A stretch of DNA of 64,000 nt from Paraflavisolibacter caeni (GTDB taxonomy: Bacteria; Bacteroidota; Bacteroidia; Chitinophagales; Chitinophagaceae), in contig NZ_JAOTIF010000002.1 of the NCBI RefSeq assembly GCF_025628885.1, positions 372,001-436,000 of the forward strand, given 5' to 3'. Shown piece after piece: positions 41,893 through 50,292 of the stretch (its first letter is position 1; each line of letters opens with the position of its first letter). The notes beneath the pieces are model-generated. The model searched no databases. It was not told the DNA's origin and was given only the letters and a program-made list of their open reading frames with translations. A program made the position numbers and the translations under genes.

Positions 41893-44100
41893 TTAGCGCA
41901 AGAACAACAATTCACGGTATTTTGGCAAGTACCATTCTTTGTCGTCAACCAGCAGTTCAAGCTTGTCAGCATGTCTGCGGATCTTATCATAGAAGGTATC
42001 TTTTACCTGCTCACAGTATGCAATTGCTTTTTCACGAGTGTTTTCAATTGCATTAGCTTTTTTGCGGGCTTCAATCATTGCCAATACATTAGAACTCAGT
42101 TCATTAATGTGCTTGGAAATGTTTTCCAGCAATTGCTTTTGGCTAGCGTAGCTTGCCTCTGACAACCCTGCTTCTTTCAACCCTTTGATATTGTTTACCA
42201 GCAGGTTCTGGTAGCGGATAGCACAAGGTAAAATGTGGCTGGTAGCCAGTTCTGCCATTATCCTTCCTTCGATCTGTACCTTCTTGATGTATTTTTCCAG
42301 TTCGATCTCGTGGCGAGCTTCCAGTTCAGGATGCGTGTAGATGTTGTTATCAGCAAACAACTTCTTAGCCTTATCTGTTACCATTGCATCCAATGCATAT
42401 GGAGTAGTCTTCACATTTGGCAAACCACGGCGTTCAGCCTCTTTCGCCCATTCTTCGCTGTAGTTATTACCTTCAAACAACACTTTCTCGCTCGCTACAA
42501 TGTACTCGCGGATAACGTGCATGATGGCGATTTCTTTCTTTTCACCTTTTTCAATCAAGGCATCAACATCTTTCTTGAATTGTCTTAAGGTAGCGGCCAT
42601 GATTGTATTCAACACAGTCATTGGGCTGGCACAGTTGGCAGAAGAACCTACAGCGCGGAACTCGAATTTATTACCAGTAAAGGCAAAAGGAGAAGTACGG
42701 TTGCGGTCTGTGTTGTCCATCAATAACTCAGGAATGCTCCTGTGAATGTCGATCTTCAGCATGCTTTCGTCTTGCTCGTCAAATTTGTCGCTAACCCTTT
42801 GCTTCACATCCTGTAAGATCTTATTCAGATACTGTCCAATAAATACAGAGATGATAGCTGGAGGAGCTTCATTGGCACCCAGGCGGTGATCGTTCGGGGC
42901 AGAAGCAATAGACGCTCTTAACACATCAGCATAGTCATGAACGGCTTTAATCGTGTTCACAAAGAACGCCAGGAACATTAAGTTGGTCTTTGGAGTTTTA
43001 CCAGGAGACAACAGGTTTACGCCTGTGTTGGTAGCCATACTCCAGTTGTTATGCTTACCGCTACCGTTAATGCCGGCAAATGGTTTTTCGTGCAACAACA
43101 CTCTTAATTTATGACGGGCAGCAACGCGGGTCATGATGTCCATCAACAGGGAGTTGTGGTCAACAGCCAGGTTCAGTTCTTCAAAAATAGGTGCACACTC
43201 AAACTGGGCAGGAGCTACCTCGTTGTGACGGGTACGCAGAGGAATACCTAGTTTGTAGCACTCTAATTCGAAATCGCGCATGAAAGCGTATACTCTTTCT
43301 GGAATAGAACCAAAGTAATGGTCTTCCAACTGCTGGTTTTTAGCAGAGTTGTGACCAAAAACAGTTCTGCCGCACATTACCAGGTCAGGACGTGAGTTGA
43401 ATAAACCTTCATCAACTACAAAATATTCCTGTTCCCAGCCTAATGTAGCAGTAACATGAGTTACGTTCCTGTCGAAATAGTTACAAACGTCAACAGCTGC
43501 ATTGTTCAAAGCTTCAATAGCCTTCAGCAATGGCGCTTTATAGTCAAGAGATTCACCAGTATAAGAAACAAAGATGGTAGGAATACACAAAGTCTTTCCA
43601 TAACCGATATCGATGATAAAGGCAGGGGAAGATGGATCCCATGCAGTATAACCACGGGCTTCAAAAGTTGCTCTCAAACCACCGCTTGGGAAAGAAGATG
43701 CATCAGGCTCTTGTTGAATCAATGCGTCACCGTCAAACGTCTCTATAGCTGTACCATCGCTTTTCAGGGTGAAGAAAGAGTCATGCTTTTCTGCTGTAGT
43801 ACCGGTTAAAGGCTGGAACCAGTGTGTATAGTGGGTCACACCTTTGCTTTCAGCCCAGGCGCGAATACCATTGGCAATCTGGTTGGCCATAGAGCGGTCA
43901 ATTTTCTGACCAGCTTTAATTGACGCCATCAGGCTTTTATATGCTTCATCGCTCAGGAATTGTCTGGCAACCTGGTGGGTGAATACATTTTCTGCAAACA
44001 AAGCGGTAATCTTTGCTTTGGTTGTACCATTGGATGGCTCTAAAAGAGATTCCAAGGTTTGCTCAGAAAGATTGTTTAGGGCTTGAAATCGCAACGACAT
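41893..44100 (-). CDS. glnN: Glutamine synthetase type III
   Basis: 735 residues, the large GSIII length. N-terminal ATFEARGYTAWDPSSPAFI and PSGGLRATFE, the ATP/glutamate region LRTRHNEVAPAQFE, and EKPFAGINGSGKHNNWSMAT, all typical of GSIII. The enzyme makes glutamine from glutamate and ammonia with ATP, as a dodecamer. GSIII is the common form in Bacteroidota. Probable -7 box at 44187-44194, 86 bases upstream. No PII gene adjacent. Confidence 0.95.
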   Translation of the reverse strand: MSLRFQALNNLSEQTLESLLEPSNGTTKAKITALFAENVFTHQVARQFLSDEAYKSLMASIKAGQKIDRSMANQIANGIRAWAESKGVTHYTHWFQPLTGTTAEKHDSFFTLKSDGTAIETFDGDALIQQEPDASSFPSGGLRATFEARGYTAWDPSSPAFIIDIGYGKTLCIPTIFVSYTGESLDYKAPLLKAIEALNNAAVDVCNYFDRNVTHVTATLGWEQEYFVVDEGLFNSRPDLVMCGRTVFGHNSAKNQQLEDHYFGSIPERVYAFMRDFELECYKLGIPLRTRHNEVAPAQFECAPIFEELNLAVDHNSLLMDIMTRVAARHKLRVLLHEKPFAGINGSGKHNNWSMATNTGVNLLSPGKTPKTNLMFLAFFVNTIKAVHDYADVLRASIASAPNDHRLGANEAPPAIISVFIGQYLNKILQDVKQRVSDKFDEQDESMLKIDIHRSIPELLMDNTDRNRTSPFAFTGNKFEFRAVGSSANCASPMTVLNTIMAATLRQFKKDVDALIEKGEKKEIAIMHVIREYIVASEKVLFEGNNYSEEWAKEAERRGLPNVKTTPYALDAMVTDKAKKLFADNNIYTHPELEARHEIELEKYIKKVQIEGRIMAELATSHILPCAIRYQNLLVNNIKGLKEAGLSEASYASQKQLLENISKHINELSSNVLAMIEARKKANAIENTREKAIAYCEQVKDTFYDKIRRHADKLELLVDDKEWYLPKYRELLFLR

Positions 44101-44186
44101 AATTGAGAATTTTGGGCAAAGAAAAAGATTGCTGCTGAAATACAGAAAATTTTTTTGAAATCTGTAAAAAAACAGCTGATTCTTAA

Positions 44187-44194
44187 CAAATTTA
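44187..44194 (-). promoter_or_regulatory. -7 element of glnN (TAAATTTG)
   Basis: Exact TAnnTTTG on the minus strand, giving an ~80-nt leader. Confidence 0.5.
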
Positions 44195-44245
44195 GACTAT
44201 TGTTGTAGCAAGGTGAGCAATAAAACGCTATTTAACTAGGAAAAC

Positions 44246-45520
44246 CTAAACATTGTTTTCGTTTGTAATATTATTAGGCAGCAGCTGCTGAATTCTCTTC
44301 CAGTTGATGGATGCCATCATGGGTACAACCAGGAAAGGAAGTACAAGACTCCTGTACCGGACAATCGCCCCGATAAAGTGAACGGTATAGCCAATACTCA
44401 TTAAAACAGAAAATGAAAAAAACAGGCAAACCAGCAGGGTAGGCGACAGGCGGACTCTGGGTTCCCTGATGAATAAGAAAACAAAAAATAAAAGAATAAG
44501 CAGGTCGATCTCTAAGGCTGCGCCTAAGGAGAAAATGTCCTTGACATCAGATGGATAGGGCCTAATCGTGGAAAGCAAATATGCCTGTGGCGCATTTTTG
44601 AAAAAACTTCCTGCACTTGCCTGTAAATGGCTGACTTCTACGGCTGAATTTCCTTTTAAGGATAGGAAAGCCTGCTGTCGGTCGACTAATGATTGTGGAA
44701 AGTCAAGACTTGGATAAATATATTTTGCTGAAAAGAATAAGAGCATACACACAAAGTAAACGGCTCCAAAGGTTAAAACGGATCGCTGCTCTTGTTTCCA
44801 GGCTAGTATCCATGCTATAATAGCCGGGATAAGGATGGGGACCAGGAAGTTGCGCAACAACAACACAAGCAGTAAGCTTACTCCTATACTGATTAATTTC
44901 TTGAAAGAAAAACTGTTTTGTTGGATTCCAAAATGGAAGCAGTATATAATAACCGCAATACCAGCGAAAATGAGCCCGTCTTTGTGTATGCCGCTGGTCC
45001 AATACATAAAAGAAGGTAAAAGGAAGGTAGATAATAATATGGTAAGCTTCTTAGTCGGAAATAGATCTGTCATAACCCTGTAAAGGGCTATGGGACCTGC
45101 CAACGTTAAAAAGGAGTAAAAGACGACATTAATATAATAGTTGCTGGAGCTGAACACATTGAAGACAGCAAGCATTTTAATAAAAAAGTTGCCATCCAGG
45201 TCGTTCCACCACGAATTCTCAACTGATAAGAACTTGCCATACTGGCTTTCCGTATAACCGCTGCGAAAAAGTGAAGCTACGAAGTCAACAGGGTCCGATA
45301 ACAAAAGTCCCTTTTCCTTCAGGCTTTCAAAATGAAATGCCCAGGTGTCTAGCTGGTTATAATAAATACCAATCCAACCGTAAGAGATGCCCACAATTAC
45401 CTTGAGCAGGAATACTGTTATCAAAAGGGCAGGAGTTAAGCCGGATTGAGTAAAAAACTTGATCCGTGTAACCAGCCAGGCAAATAAAAACAGGTATGCA
45501 GCAAAAAGCAGGATTTCCAA
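44246..45520 (-). CDS. Polytopic membrane protein, GT-C-like in pattern
   Basis: 424 residues with about 10-12 hydrophobic helices (ILLFAAYLFLFAWLV, PALLITVFLLKVIVGISYGW, ...). The first periplasmic loop holds YNQLDTWAFHFE and ESQYGKFLSVENSWWNDLDGN, with acidic residues as in GT-C glycosyltransferases, then YWTSGIHKDGLIFAGIAVI. The HKDG motif occurs in uncharacterised Bacteroidota membrane proteins next to polysaccharide genes. No family named with confidence. Overall pattern suggests glycan or lipid biosynthesis. Divergent from the lipoprotein gene. Confidence 0.6.
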   Translation of the reverse strand: MEILLFAAYLFLFAWLVTRIKFFTQSGLTPALLITVFLLKVIVGISYGWIGIYYNQLDTWAFHFESLKEKGLLLSDPVDFVASLFRSGYTESQYGKFLSVENSWWNDLDGNFFIKMLAVFNVFSSSNYYINVVFYSFLTLAGPIALYRVMTDLFPTKKLTILLSTFLLPSFMYWTSGIHKDGLIFAGIAVIIYCFHFGIQQNSFSFKKLISIGVSLLLVLLLRNFLVPILIPAIIAWILAWKQEQRSVLTFGAVYFVCMLLFFSAKYIYPSLDFPQSLVDRQQAFLSLKGNSAVEVSHLQASAGSFFKNAPQAYLLSTIRPYPSDVKDIFSLGAALEIDLLILLFFVFLFIREPRVRLSPTLLVCLFFSFSVLMSIGYTVHFIGAIVRYRSLVLPFLVVPMMASINWKRIQQLLPNNITNENNV

Positions 45521-45713
45521 ACAGTTGAGTTTAGTTCATACAAATCTAACACTTCAATTTACCACCACCTGTACATACAATAAAAATCTTTCACCTAAAT
45601 GACGAGTTCCTCCGTTTTGTATAGTAAATTTACTTTGCCTTACCCCTTTGTTTACCCTCTTTACCCTTGCTTACTCCTTTCGTCCCTTATTTTTCAATTA
45701 TAAATCTTCAATT

Positions 45714-46463
45714 ATGAAGCCCTTAACCCTTCTTACTATGCCTTTGCTGGCGGTAGTTATTTTTTGTGTTATCTCCTGCGGTGGACAAGGTGGCAATAAA
45801 AACGAAACCACGACCACCGAAGATACTACTACTACTACTACCACTACTACAGAAGCCACAACACCCGCCTCAACTATTACAACCATGCCTCAGGATATGG
45901 TAGTGGCAACGCACAAGGTGGCAGATTTCAACAAATGGGAAGCCTCCTACGATGCACACGATTCTATGCGGTTGGCCAATGGCGTGCATAGTTATGTGAT
46001 TGGCCGTAATATAAAGGATACCAATATGGTGATGGTTGCAACAAAAGTAGACGATATGAAAAAGGCAAAAGCATTTGCTAAAGATCCCGCTTTAAAGCAA
46101 GCCATGCAGAAAGGTGGGGTTATGGGAACTCCCCATTTTAATTTTATCACCATGGTCTACCAGGATACATCAAAAATTGAGTCTGACCTGCGTTCAAGAA
46201 CGACATTCATGGTGAAAGATTGGGACAGGTGGCAAAAAAAATTTGACAGCGGACGGCAAATGAGAAAAGACAATGGCATCGTGGATCGGGCTTACGGTCA
46301 CGATGTTGATGATAACCATAAAGTAGTGGTAGTAGTGGCATTGACAGATACGGCCAAAGCCTTTGCTCATTGGAAATCAGACGATATAAAAAAAGGGATG
46401 GAGGCAGCAGGTGTAATTGGCCAGCCTGAACGCTTCCTCTTCCGCATCGTAAAACGCTACTAA
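45714..46463 (+). CDS. Lipoprotein with Thr-rich linker and two tandem ferredoxin-like domains
   Basis: 249 residues from ATG 45714. Signal sequence with lipobox VVIFCVISC (Cys after S), so lipid-anchored. A Thr-rich linker (TTTTEDTTTTTTTTTEATT) encoded by ACT/ACC repeats follows. Then two copies of an ~80-residue module: MVVATHKVADFNKWEASYDAHD...GVHSYVIGRN and RTTFMVKDWDRWQKKFDSGRQMR...GIVDRAYGHD. The internal match (F-x-x-W-x-x-x-F/Y, R-x-x-N/D-G-I/V) suggests tandem duplication of an ABM/dimeric alpha-beta-barrel-like fold. Function unknown. Strong hairpin terminator follows. Confidence 0.75.
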   Translation: MKPLTLLTMPLLAVVIFCVISCGGQGGNKNETTTTEDTTTTTTTTTEATTPASTITTMPQDMVVATHKVADFNKWEASYDAHDSMRLANGVHSYVIGRNIKDTNMVMVATKVDDMKKAKAFAKDPALKQAMQKGGVMGTPHFNFITMVYQDTSKIESDLRSRTTFMVKDWDRWQKKFDSGRQMRKDNGIVDRAYGHDVDDNHKVVVVVALTDTAKAFAHWKSDDIKKGMEAAGVIGQPERFLFRIVKRY

Positions 46464-46485
46464 CCCATTTTGATGTGCGGTGATT

Positions 46486-46519
46486 ATAGAAGCCGCCTCA
46501 AGTAGGAGGCGGCTTCTAT
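46486..46519 (+). terminator. Terminator of the lipoprotein gene
   Basis: 14-bp perfect stem (ATAGAAGCCGCCTC and complement), loop 6 nt, then TTTACGTTTT. Confidence 0.85.
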
Positions 46520-46593
46520 TTACGTTTTCAACCCACCACCCAAACTGCTTCACAATTCACCTTTCCTCATTCCCTCTGTTCCCCTTTTTCCAT

Positions 46594-46601
46594 TAGCTTT
46601 G
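46594..46601 (+). promoter_or_regulatory. -7 element of purL (TAGCTTTG)
   Basis: Exact TAnnTTTG, 19 bases before the purL ATG. Confidence 0.6.
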
Positions 46602-46620
46602 CGCCTTTCAAAGCAAAATC

Positions 46621-48852
46621 ATGGAAGTAACCGTTAAAACAGCCGAGCAGCTTCGCATTACCGCCGAAGAATTTGAAATGATCAAGCAGAAATTAGGAAG
46701 AACCCCCAATTTCAATGAGTTATGTGCCTTTTCCGGAATGTGGAGTGAGCACTGTAGCTACAAAAATTCGATCAAATGGCTCAAAACCCTTCCCCGTGAA
46801 GGCGGCAGAATGCTGGTAAAAGCTGGTGAAGAAAATGCCGGACTGATGGATATCGGCGACAACTATGGTGTTGTATTTAAAATTGAATCCCACAACCACC
46901 CCTCAGCCATCGAGCCCTTCCAGGGTGCAGCCACCGGCGTAGGTGGTATCCACCGCGATATCTTTACCATGGGCGCGCGTCCGATTGCAGCCCTGAACTC
47001 CCTGCGCTTCGGAAACCTGGCCGAGGAAAAAACTCAGCATTTGCTGGCCGGCATTGTACATGGTATCGGCCATTATGGCAACTGCTTTGGCGTTCCTACT
47101 GTAGGTGGTGAAATCTATTTCGAACAATGCTATCATACCAACCCGCTGGTAAATGCCATGAGTGTGGGTATTGTAAAGGCAGGCAAAACTGTTTCTGCTA
47201 CCGCCGAAGGAATTGGTAACCCCGTAATATATGTGGGTAGTGCCACCGGTAAAGACGGTATTGGCGGTGCTTCTTTTGCTTCTGCAGATATTACTTCTGA
47301 AAGCGTTGAAGAATTACCTGCCGTTCAGGTGGGCGACCCCTTCCAGGAAAAGAAACTTCTGGAGGCTTGCCTGGAAGTGATTGAAACCGGTGCTGTCGTG
47401 GGCATGCAGGATATGGGTGCCGCTGGTATCATCTGCTCTACTGCCGAAATGAGTGCCAAAGGAAACGTGGGTATGCGCATCGACCTGGATAAAGTGCCAA
47501 TGCGCCAGCAAAACATGAAGGCTTGGGAATTATTATTGAGTGAAAGCCAGGAGCGTATGTTGCTCGTTGCCGAAAAAGGCCGCGAAGATGAAGTAAAGAA
47601 GGTTTTCGATAAATGGGATCTCCCTAGTGCTGTTGTTGGTGAAGTAACCGAAGATGGCCTTTTGAGTTTTTATATGTATGGAGAACTGGAAGCCCAGATT
47701 CCTGCCCAGGAACTGGTGCTGGGTGGCGGTGCTCCGCAGTACGAAAGAAAGTACGAGCGTCCTGCTTACTTTGATGCTATCGAAAAGTTCAATCCCGAAA
47801 GCATTGCTGTACCTGAAGACCTGAAATCGGTTGCTGACCAATTGGTTCAACTGCCTTCTATTGCTAATAAACGCTGGGTATATAACCAGTACGATAGCAT
47901 GGTGGGTACTGTAAATGCTTCAACGAACGAACCAACCGATGCTGCCGTGGTATTGGTAAAGGAAACCGGTAAAGGTCTGGCTGTAACGGTAGACTGCAAC
48001 AGCCGTTATGTATTCGCTGATCCTTATAAGGGTGCAATGATCGCTGTTTCAGAAGCTGCCCGTAACATTGTTTGTACCGGCGGCCAGCCGTTGGGTGTTA
48101 CCAACTGTCTCAACTTTGGTAATCCTTACGATCCACAGGTTTATTACCAGTTTGTGAATGCAATTAAAGGTATGGGCGAAGCCTGCCGTAAATTCGATAC
48201 ACCTGTTACCGGTGGTAACGTGAGCTTCTACAACCAAAACCCCGAAGGTCCTGTTTATCCAACTCCGACAATCGGTATGGTTGGTTTGATCGATGACCTG
48301 AAGAAAACTATGAGCCTTGGTTTCAAAAACGAGGATGATATCATCTTTGTTGTGGGTAACCTGAATAACGATATCAACAGCTCCGAATACCTGCAAAAGG
48401 TTTGTGGTGTTGAGTTTTCACCTGCGCCTTATTTTGACCTGGAAGAAGAATTCCAGTTACAGCAGAAAGTGAAGGAATTGATCGATGCGGGCGCTGTTGC
48501 TTCCGCCCACGACATCAGCGAAGGTGGCTTGTTCATCAACCTGTTGGAATCTGGCTTTGTAAACGAATTGGGTTTTGCAATTAACTTCCCTAAGAACCTG
48601 CGCAAAGACGCCTTCCTCTTTGGTGAGGCCCAGAGTAGGGTCGTGGTATCAGTAAAAGCAAATCAGGTAGATGCTTTCAAAAACGTCCTTGGCAGCTTCC
48701 CTGCTACTGAAGTAGGTGTGGTAACTGGCAAATATGTGCGCATCAATGGTGAAGACTGGGGCCACATCAACGACTGGAAAGAAAAGTATGACAACGCTAT
48801 TAGCAACATGTTGTCGAAAGAAGAGTCAATGGATGCCCTGGCAATGATCTAA
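46621..48852 (+). CDS. purL: Phosphoribosylformylglycinamidine synthase, small PurL
   Basis: 743 residues, the short PurL that needs PurS and PurQ partners (FGAR + Gln + ATP to FGAM). N-terminal LCAFSGMWSEHCSYKNS, then ESHNHPSAIEPFQGAATGVGGIHRDI, the catalytic ATP/FGAR site, and GGVGGGG-type motif near GQPLGVTNCLNFGNP. Clean start with promoter 19 bases upstream and terminator after. PurQ/PurS are not in the window. Confidence 0.95.
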   Translation: MEVTVKTAEQLRITAEEFEMIKQKLGRTPNFNELCAFSGMWSEHCSYKNSIKWLKTLPREGGRMLVKAGEENAGLMDIGDNYGVVFKIESHNHPSAIEPFQGAATGVGGIHRDIFTMGARPIAALNSLRFGNLAEEKTQHLLAGIVHGIGHYGNCFGVPTVGGEIYFEQCYHTNPLVNAMSVGIVKAGKTVSATAEGIGNPVIYVGSATGKDGIGGASFASADITSESVEELPAVQVGDPFQEKKLLEACLEVIETGAVVGMQDMGAAGIICSTAEMSAKGNVGMRIDLDKVPMRQQNMKAWELLLSESQERMLLVAEKGREDEVKKVFDKWDLPSAVVGEVTEDGLLSFYMYGELEAQIPAQELVLGGGAPQYERKYERPAYFDAIEKFNPESIAVPEDLKSVADQLVQLPSIANKRWVYNQYDSMVGTVNASTNEPTDAAVVLVKETGKGLAVTVDCNSRYVFADPYKGAMIAVSEAARNIVCTGGQPLGVTNCLNFGNPYDPQVYYQFVNAIKGMGEACRKFDTPVTGGNVSFYNQNPEGPVYPTPTIGMVGLIDDLKKTMSLGFKNEDDIIFVVGNLNNDINSSEYLQKVCGVEFSPAPYFDLEEEFQLQQKVKELIDAGAVASAHDISEGGLFINLLESGFVNELGFAINFPKNLRKDAFLFGEAQSRVVVSVKANQVDAFKNVLGSFPATEVGVVTGKYVRINGEDWGHINDWKEKYDNAISNMLSKEESMDALAMI

Positions 48853-48861
48853 ATATCTTAG

Positions 48862-48887
48862 CAAAGCCTCCCATTAGAGAGGCTTTG
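48862..48887 (+). terminator. Terminator of purL
   Basis: CAAAGCCTC, 8-nt loop, GAGGCTTTG, then TTATTTTT. Confidence 0.8.
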
Positions 48888-48920
48888 TTATTTTTAATAT
48901 ATTAATATCCCATTAATCAC

Positions 48921-49715
48921 ATGTCCAAAAAAATTGCCGTTATCGGTGGTGGTAACCTTGGTACTGCCATCGTAGAAGGAATATTGCAAAGTGGCTTTTC
49001 AAAAGCTGAAGACATCACCGTTACAAAAAGGAACATTGCTACATTGACCTCTTTAAAGGAAAAAGGTGTAACAGTGATTACCGATAATAATAAGGCCGTT
49101 AAGGATGCAGAGATTGTGATACTGGCCATCAAACCTTTTCAGATTAAAGATGTTCTGGCAGGTATAGTCAAAGACCTTTCTCCAGATCAGATCCTGATTT
49201 CTGTGGTTACAGGTATCTTCATTAAGGATATGCAGGAAGTGATCAAAAAGAAAATGCCCATCTTCCGTGCAATGCCCAATACCGCTATCGCGATCAGGGA
49301 AAGCATGACCTGTTTAAGCAGTGCTCACGCTTCCGAAGAACAAGTCACCTTAGTAAAGGATCTTTTCTGTACTGTAGGAAAAGTGACTGTTATTGAAGAA
49401 AAGTTGATGGATGCCGCTACCGTATTGGGTGCCTGTGGAACGGCTTACGCCATGCGCTATGTCCGGGCAAACATCCAGGGTGGTATAGAAATAGGCTTTG
49501 ATGCAGCTACTGCCAGCCTTATTGCAGCACAAACTGTAAAAGGTGCCGCTGAACTGCTGTTGCAGAAAGGTACCCACCCCGAACAAGAAATCGATAAAGT
49601 AACAACCCCCAAAGGATGCACCATTGCCGGTTTGAACGAAATGGAGCACCAGGGCTTTAGCTCCTCGCTTATCAAGGGCATCTCTACCAGCTACGAAAAA
49701 ATCTTAAAAGGATAA
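48921..49715 (+). CDS. proC: Pyrroline-5-carboxylate reductase
   Basis: 264 residues. Rossmann motif IAVIGGGNLGTAIVEGI at the N-terminus, VILAIKPFQIKDVL and IFRAMPNTAIAIRESMT in the middle. The C-terminal signature is TTPKGCTIAGLNEMEHQGF, close to the PROSITE P5CR pattern. Reduces P5C to proline with NAD(P)H, last step of proline synthesis. proA/B not seen here. A perfect hairpin follows. Confidence 0.95.
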   Translation: MSKKIAVIGGGNLGTAIVEGILQSGFSKAEDITVTKRNIATLTSLKEKGVTVITDNNKAVKDAEIVILAIKPFQIKDVLAGIVKDLSPDQILISVVTGIFIKDMQEVIKKKMPIFRAMPNTAIAIRESMTCLSSAHASEEQVTLVKDLFCTVGKVTVIEEKLMDAATVLGACGTAYAMRYVRANIQGGIEIGFDAATASLIAAQTVKGAAELLLQKGTHPEQEIDKVTTPKGCTIAGLNEMEHQGFSSSLIKGISTSYEKILKG

Positions 49716-49784
49716 TATCAAGAATTATATAGGCGTATTTATCATATATAGCTCAGTAAAGTCCTCTTAAATTAATTATGTCAC

Positions 49785-49812
49785 AAAGGCTAACTATAAT
49801 CAGTTAGCCTTT
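49785..49812 (+). terminator. Terminator of proC
   Basis: AAAGGCTAACT, loop ATAATC, AGTTAGCCTTT; then GCTGTTTT. Confidence 0.8.
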
Positions 49813-50292
49813 GCTGTTTTATGGGTAAAAAAATGTTGGTAGCTGATCAATATCTTTTGTGTATTCAAAACATTTCCCTATCTTGACGGCGCAGGAAAAG
49901 AATAGCTCTATACTTTAAGAATTAAGAAATATTCTATTTAATTATTTTTGATCAAGTTATGTCTATTTCGTAATAGGTAGGGTTGAAAATCATATTTTTT
50001 TTCATTGTTTGCCATCATTAATGCTAAATTCTATGTTTGCCATCAAGAATTATTTTTTTTTATTTAACAATCTTCTGTTATTTTCGTCCCCATTGAGGAA
50101 ATTGATGAGCTTCGAATGGACTTTTATTTAAGTTGGTACTGATCCTTCGTTAAAAGATAAAAACACATTATAAAGATTATATCTTAATATATGTCGCATC
50201 CTTTTTAATGCGGTAATATATTCCACCCTTTATTACGTTTCCAACCGACGTTCCTTTTTTAAACCAAGGATACATTTAAAATTAGAGTTCAC
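49813..50292. promoter_or_regulatory. Long AT-rich control region of the SusC/SusD operon
   Basis: 480 bases without a gene. Contains an 11-bp direct repeat, GTTTGCCATCA at 50007-50017 and 50035-50045 (28 bp apart, about 2.7 turns), then a -7-like box TATTTTCG at 50079-50086, leaving a leader of ~200 nt before ATG 50293. Possible binding site for an unlinked regulator; no sigma factor, anti-sigma or hybrid sensor gene is nearby. Confidence 0.45.
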
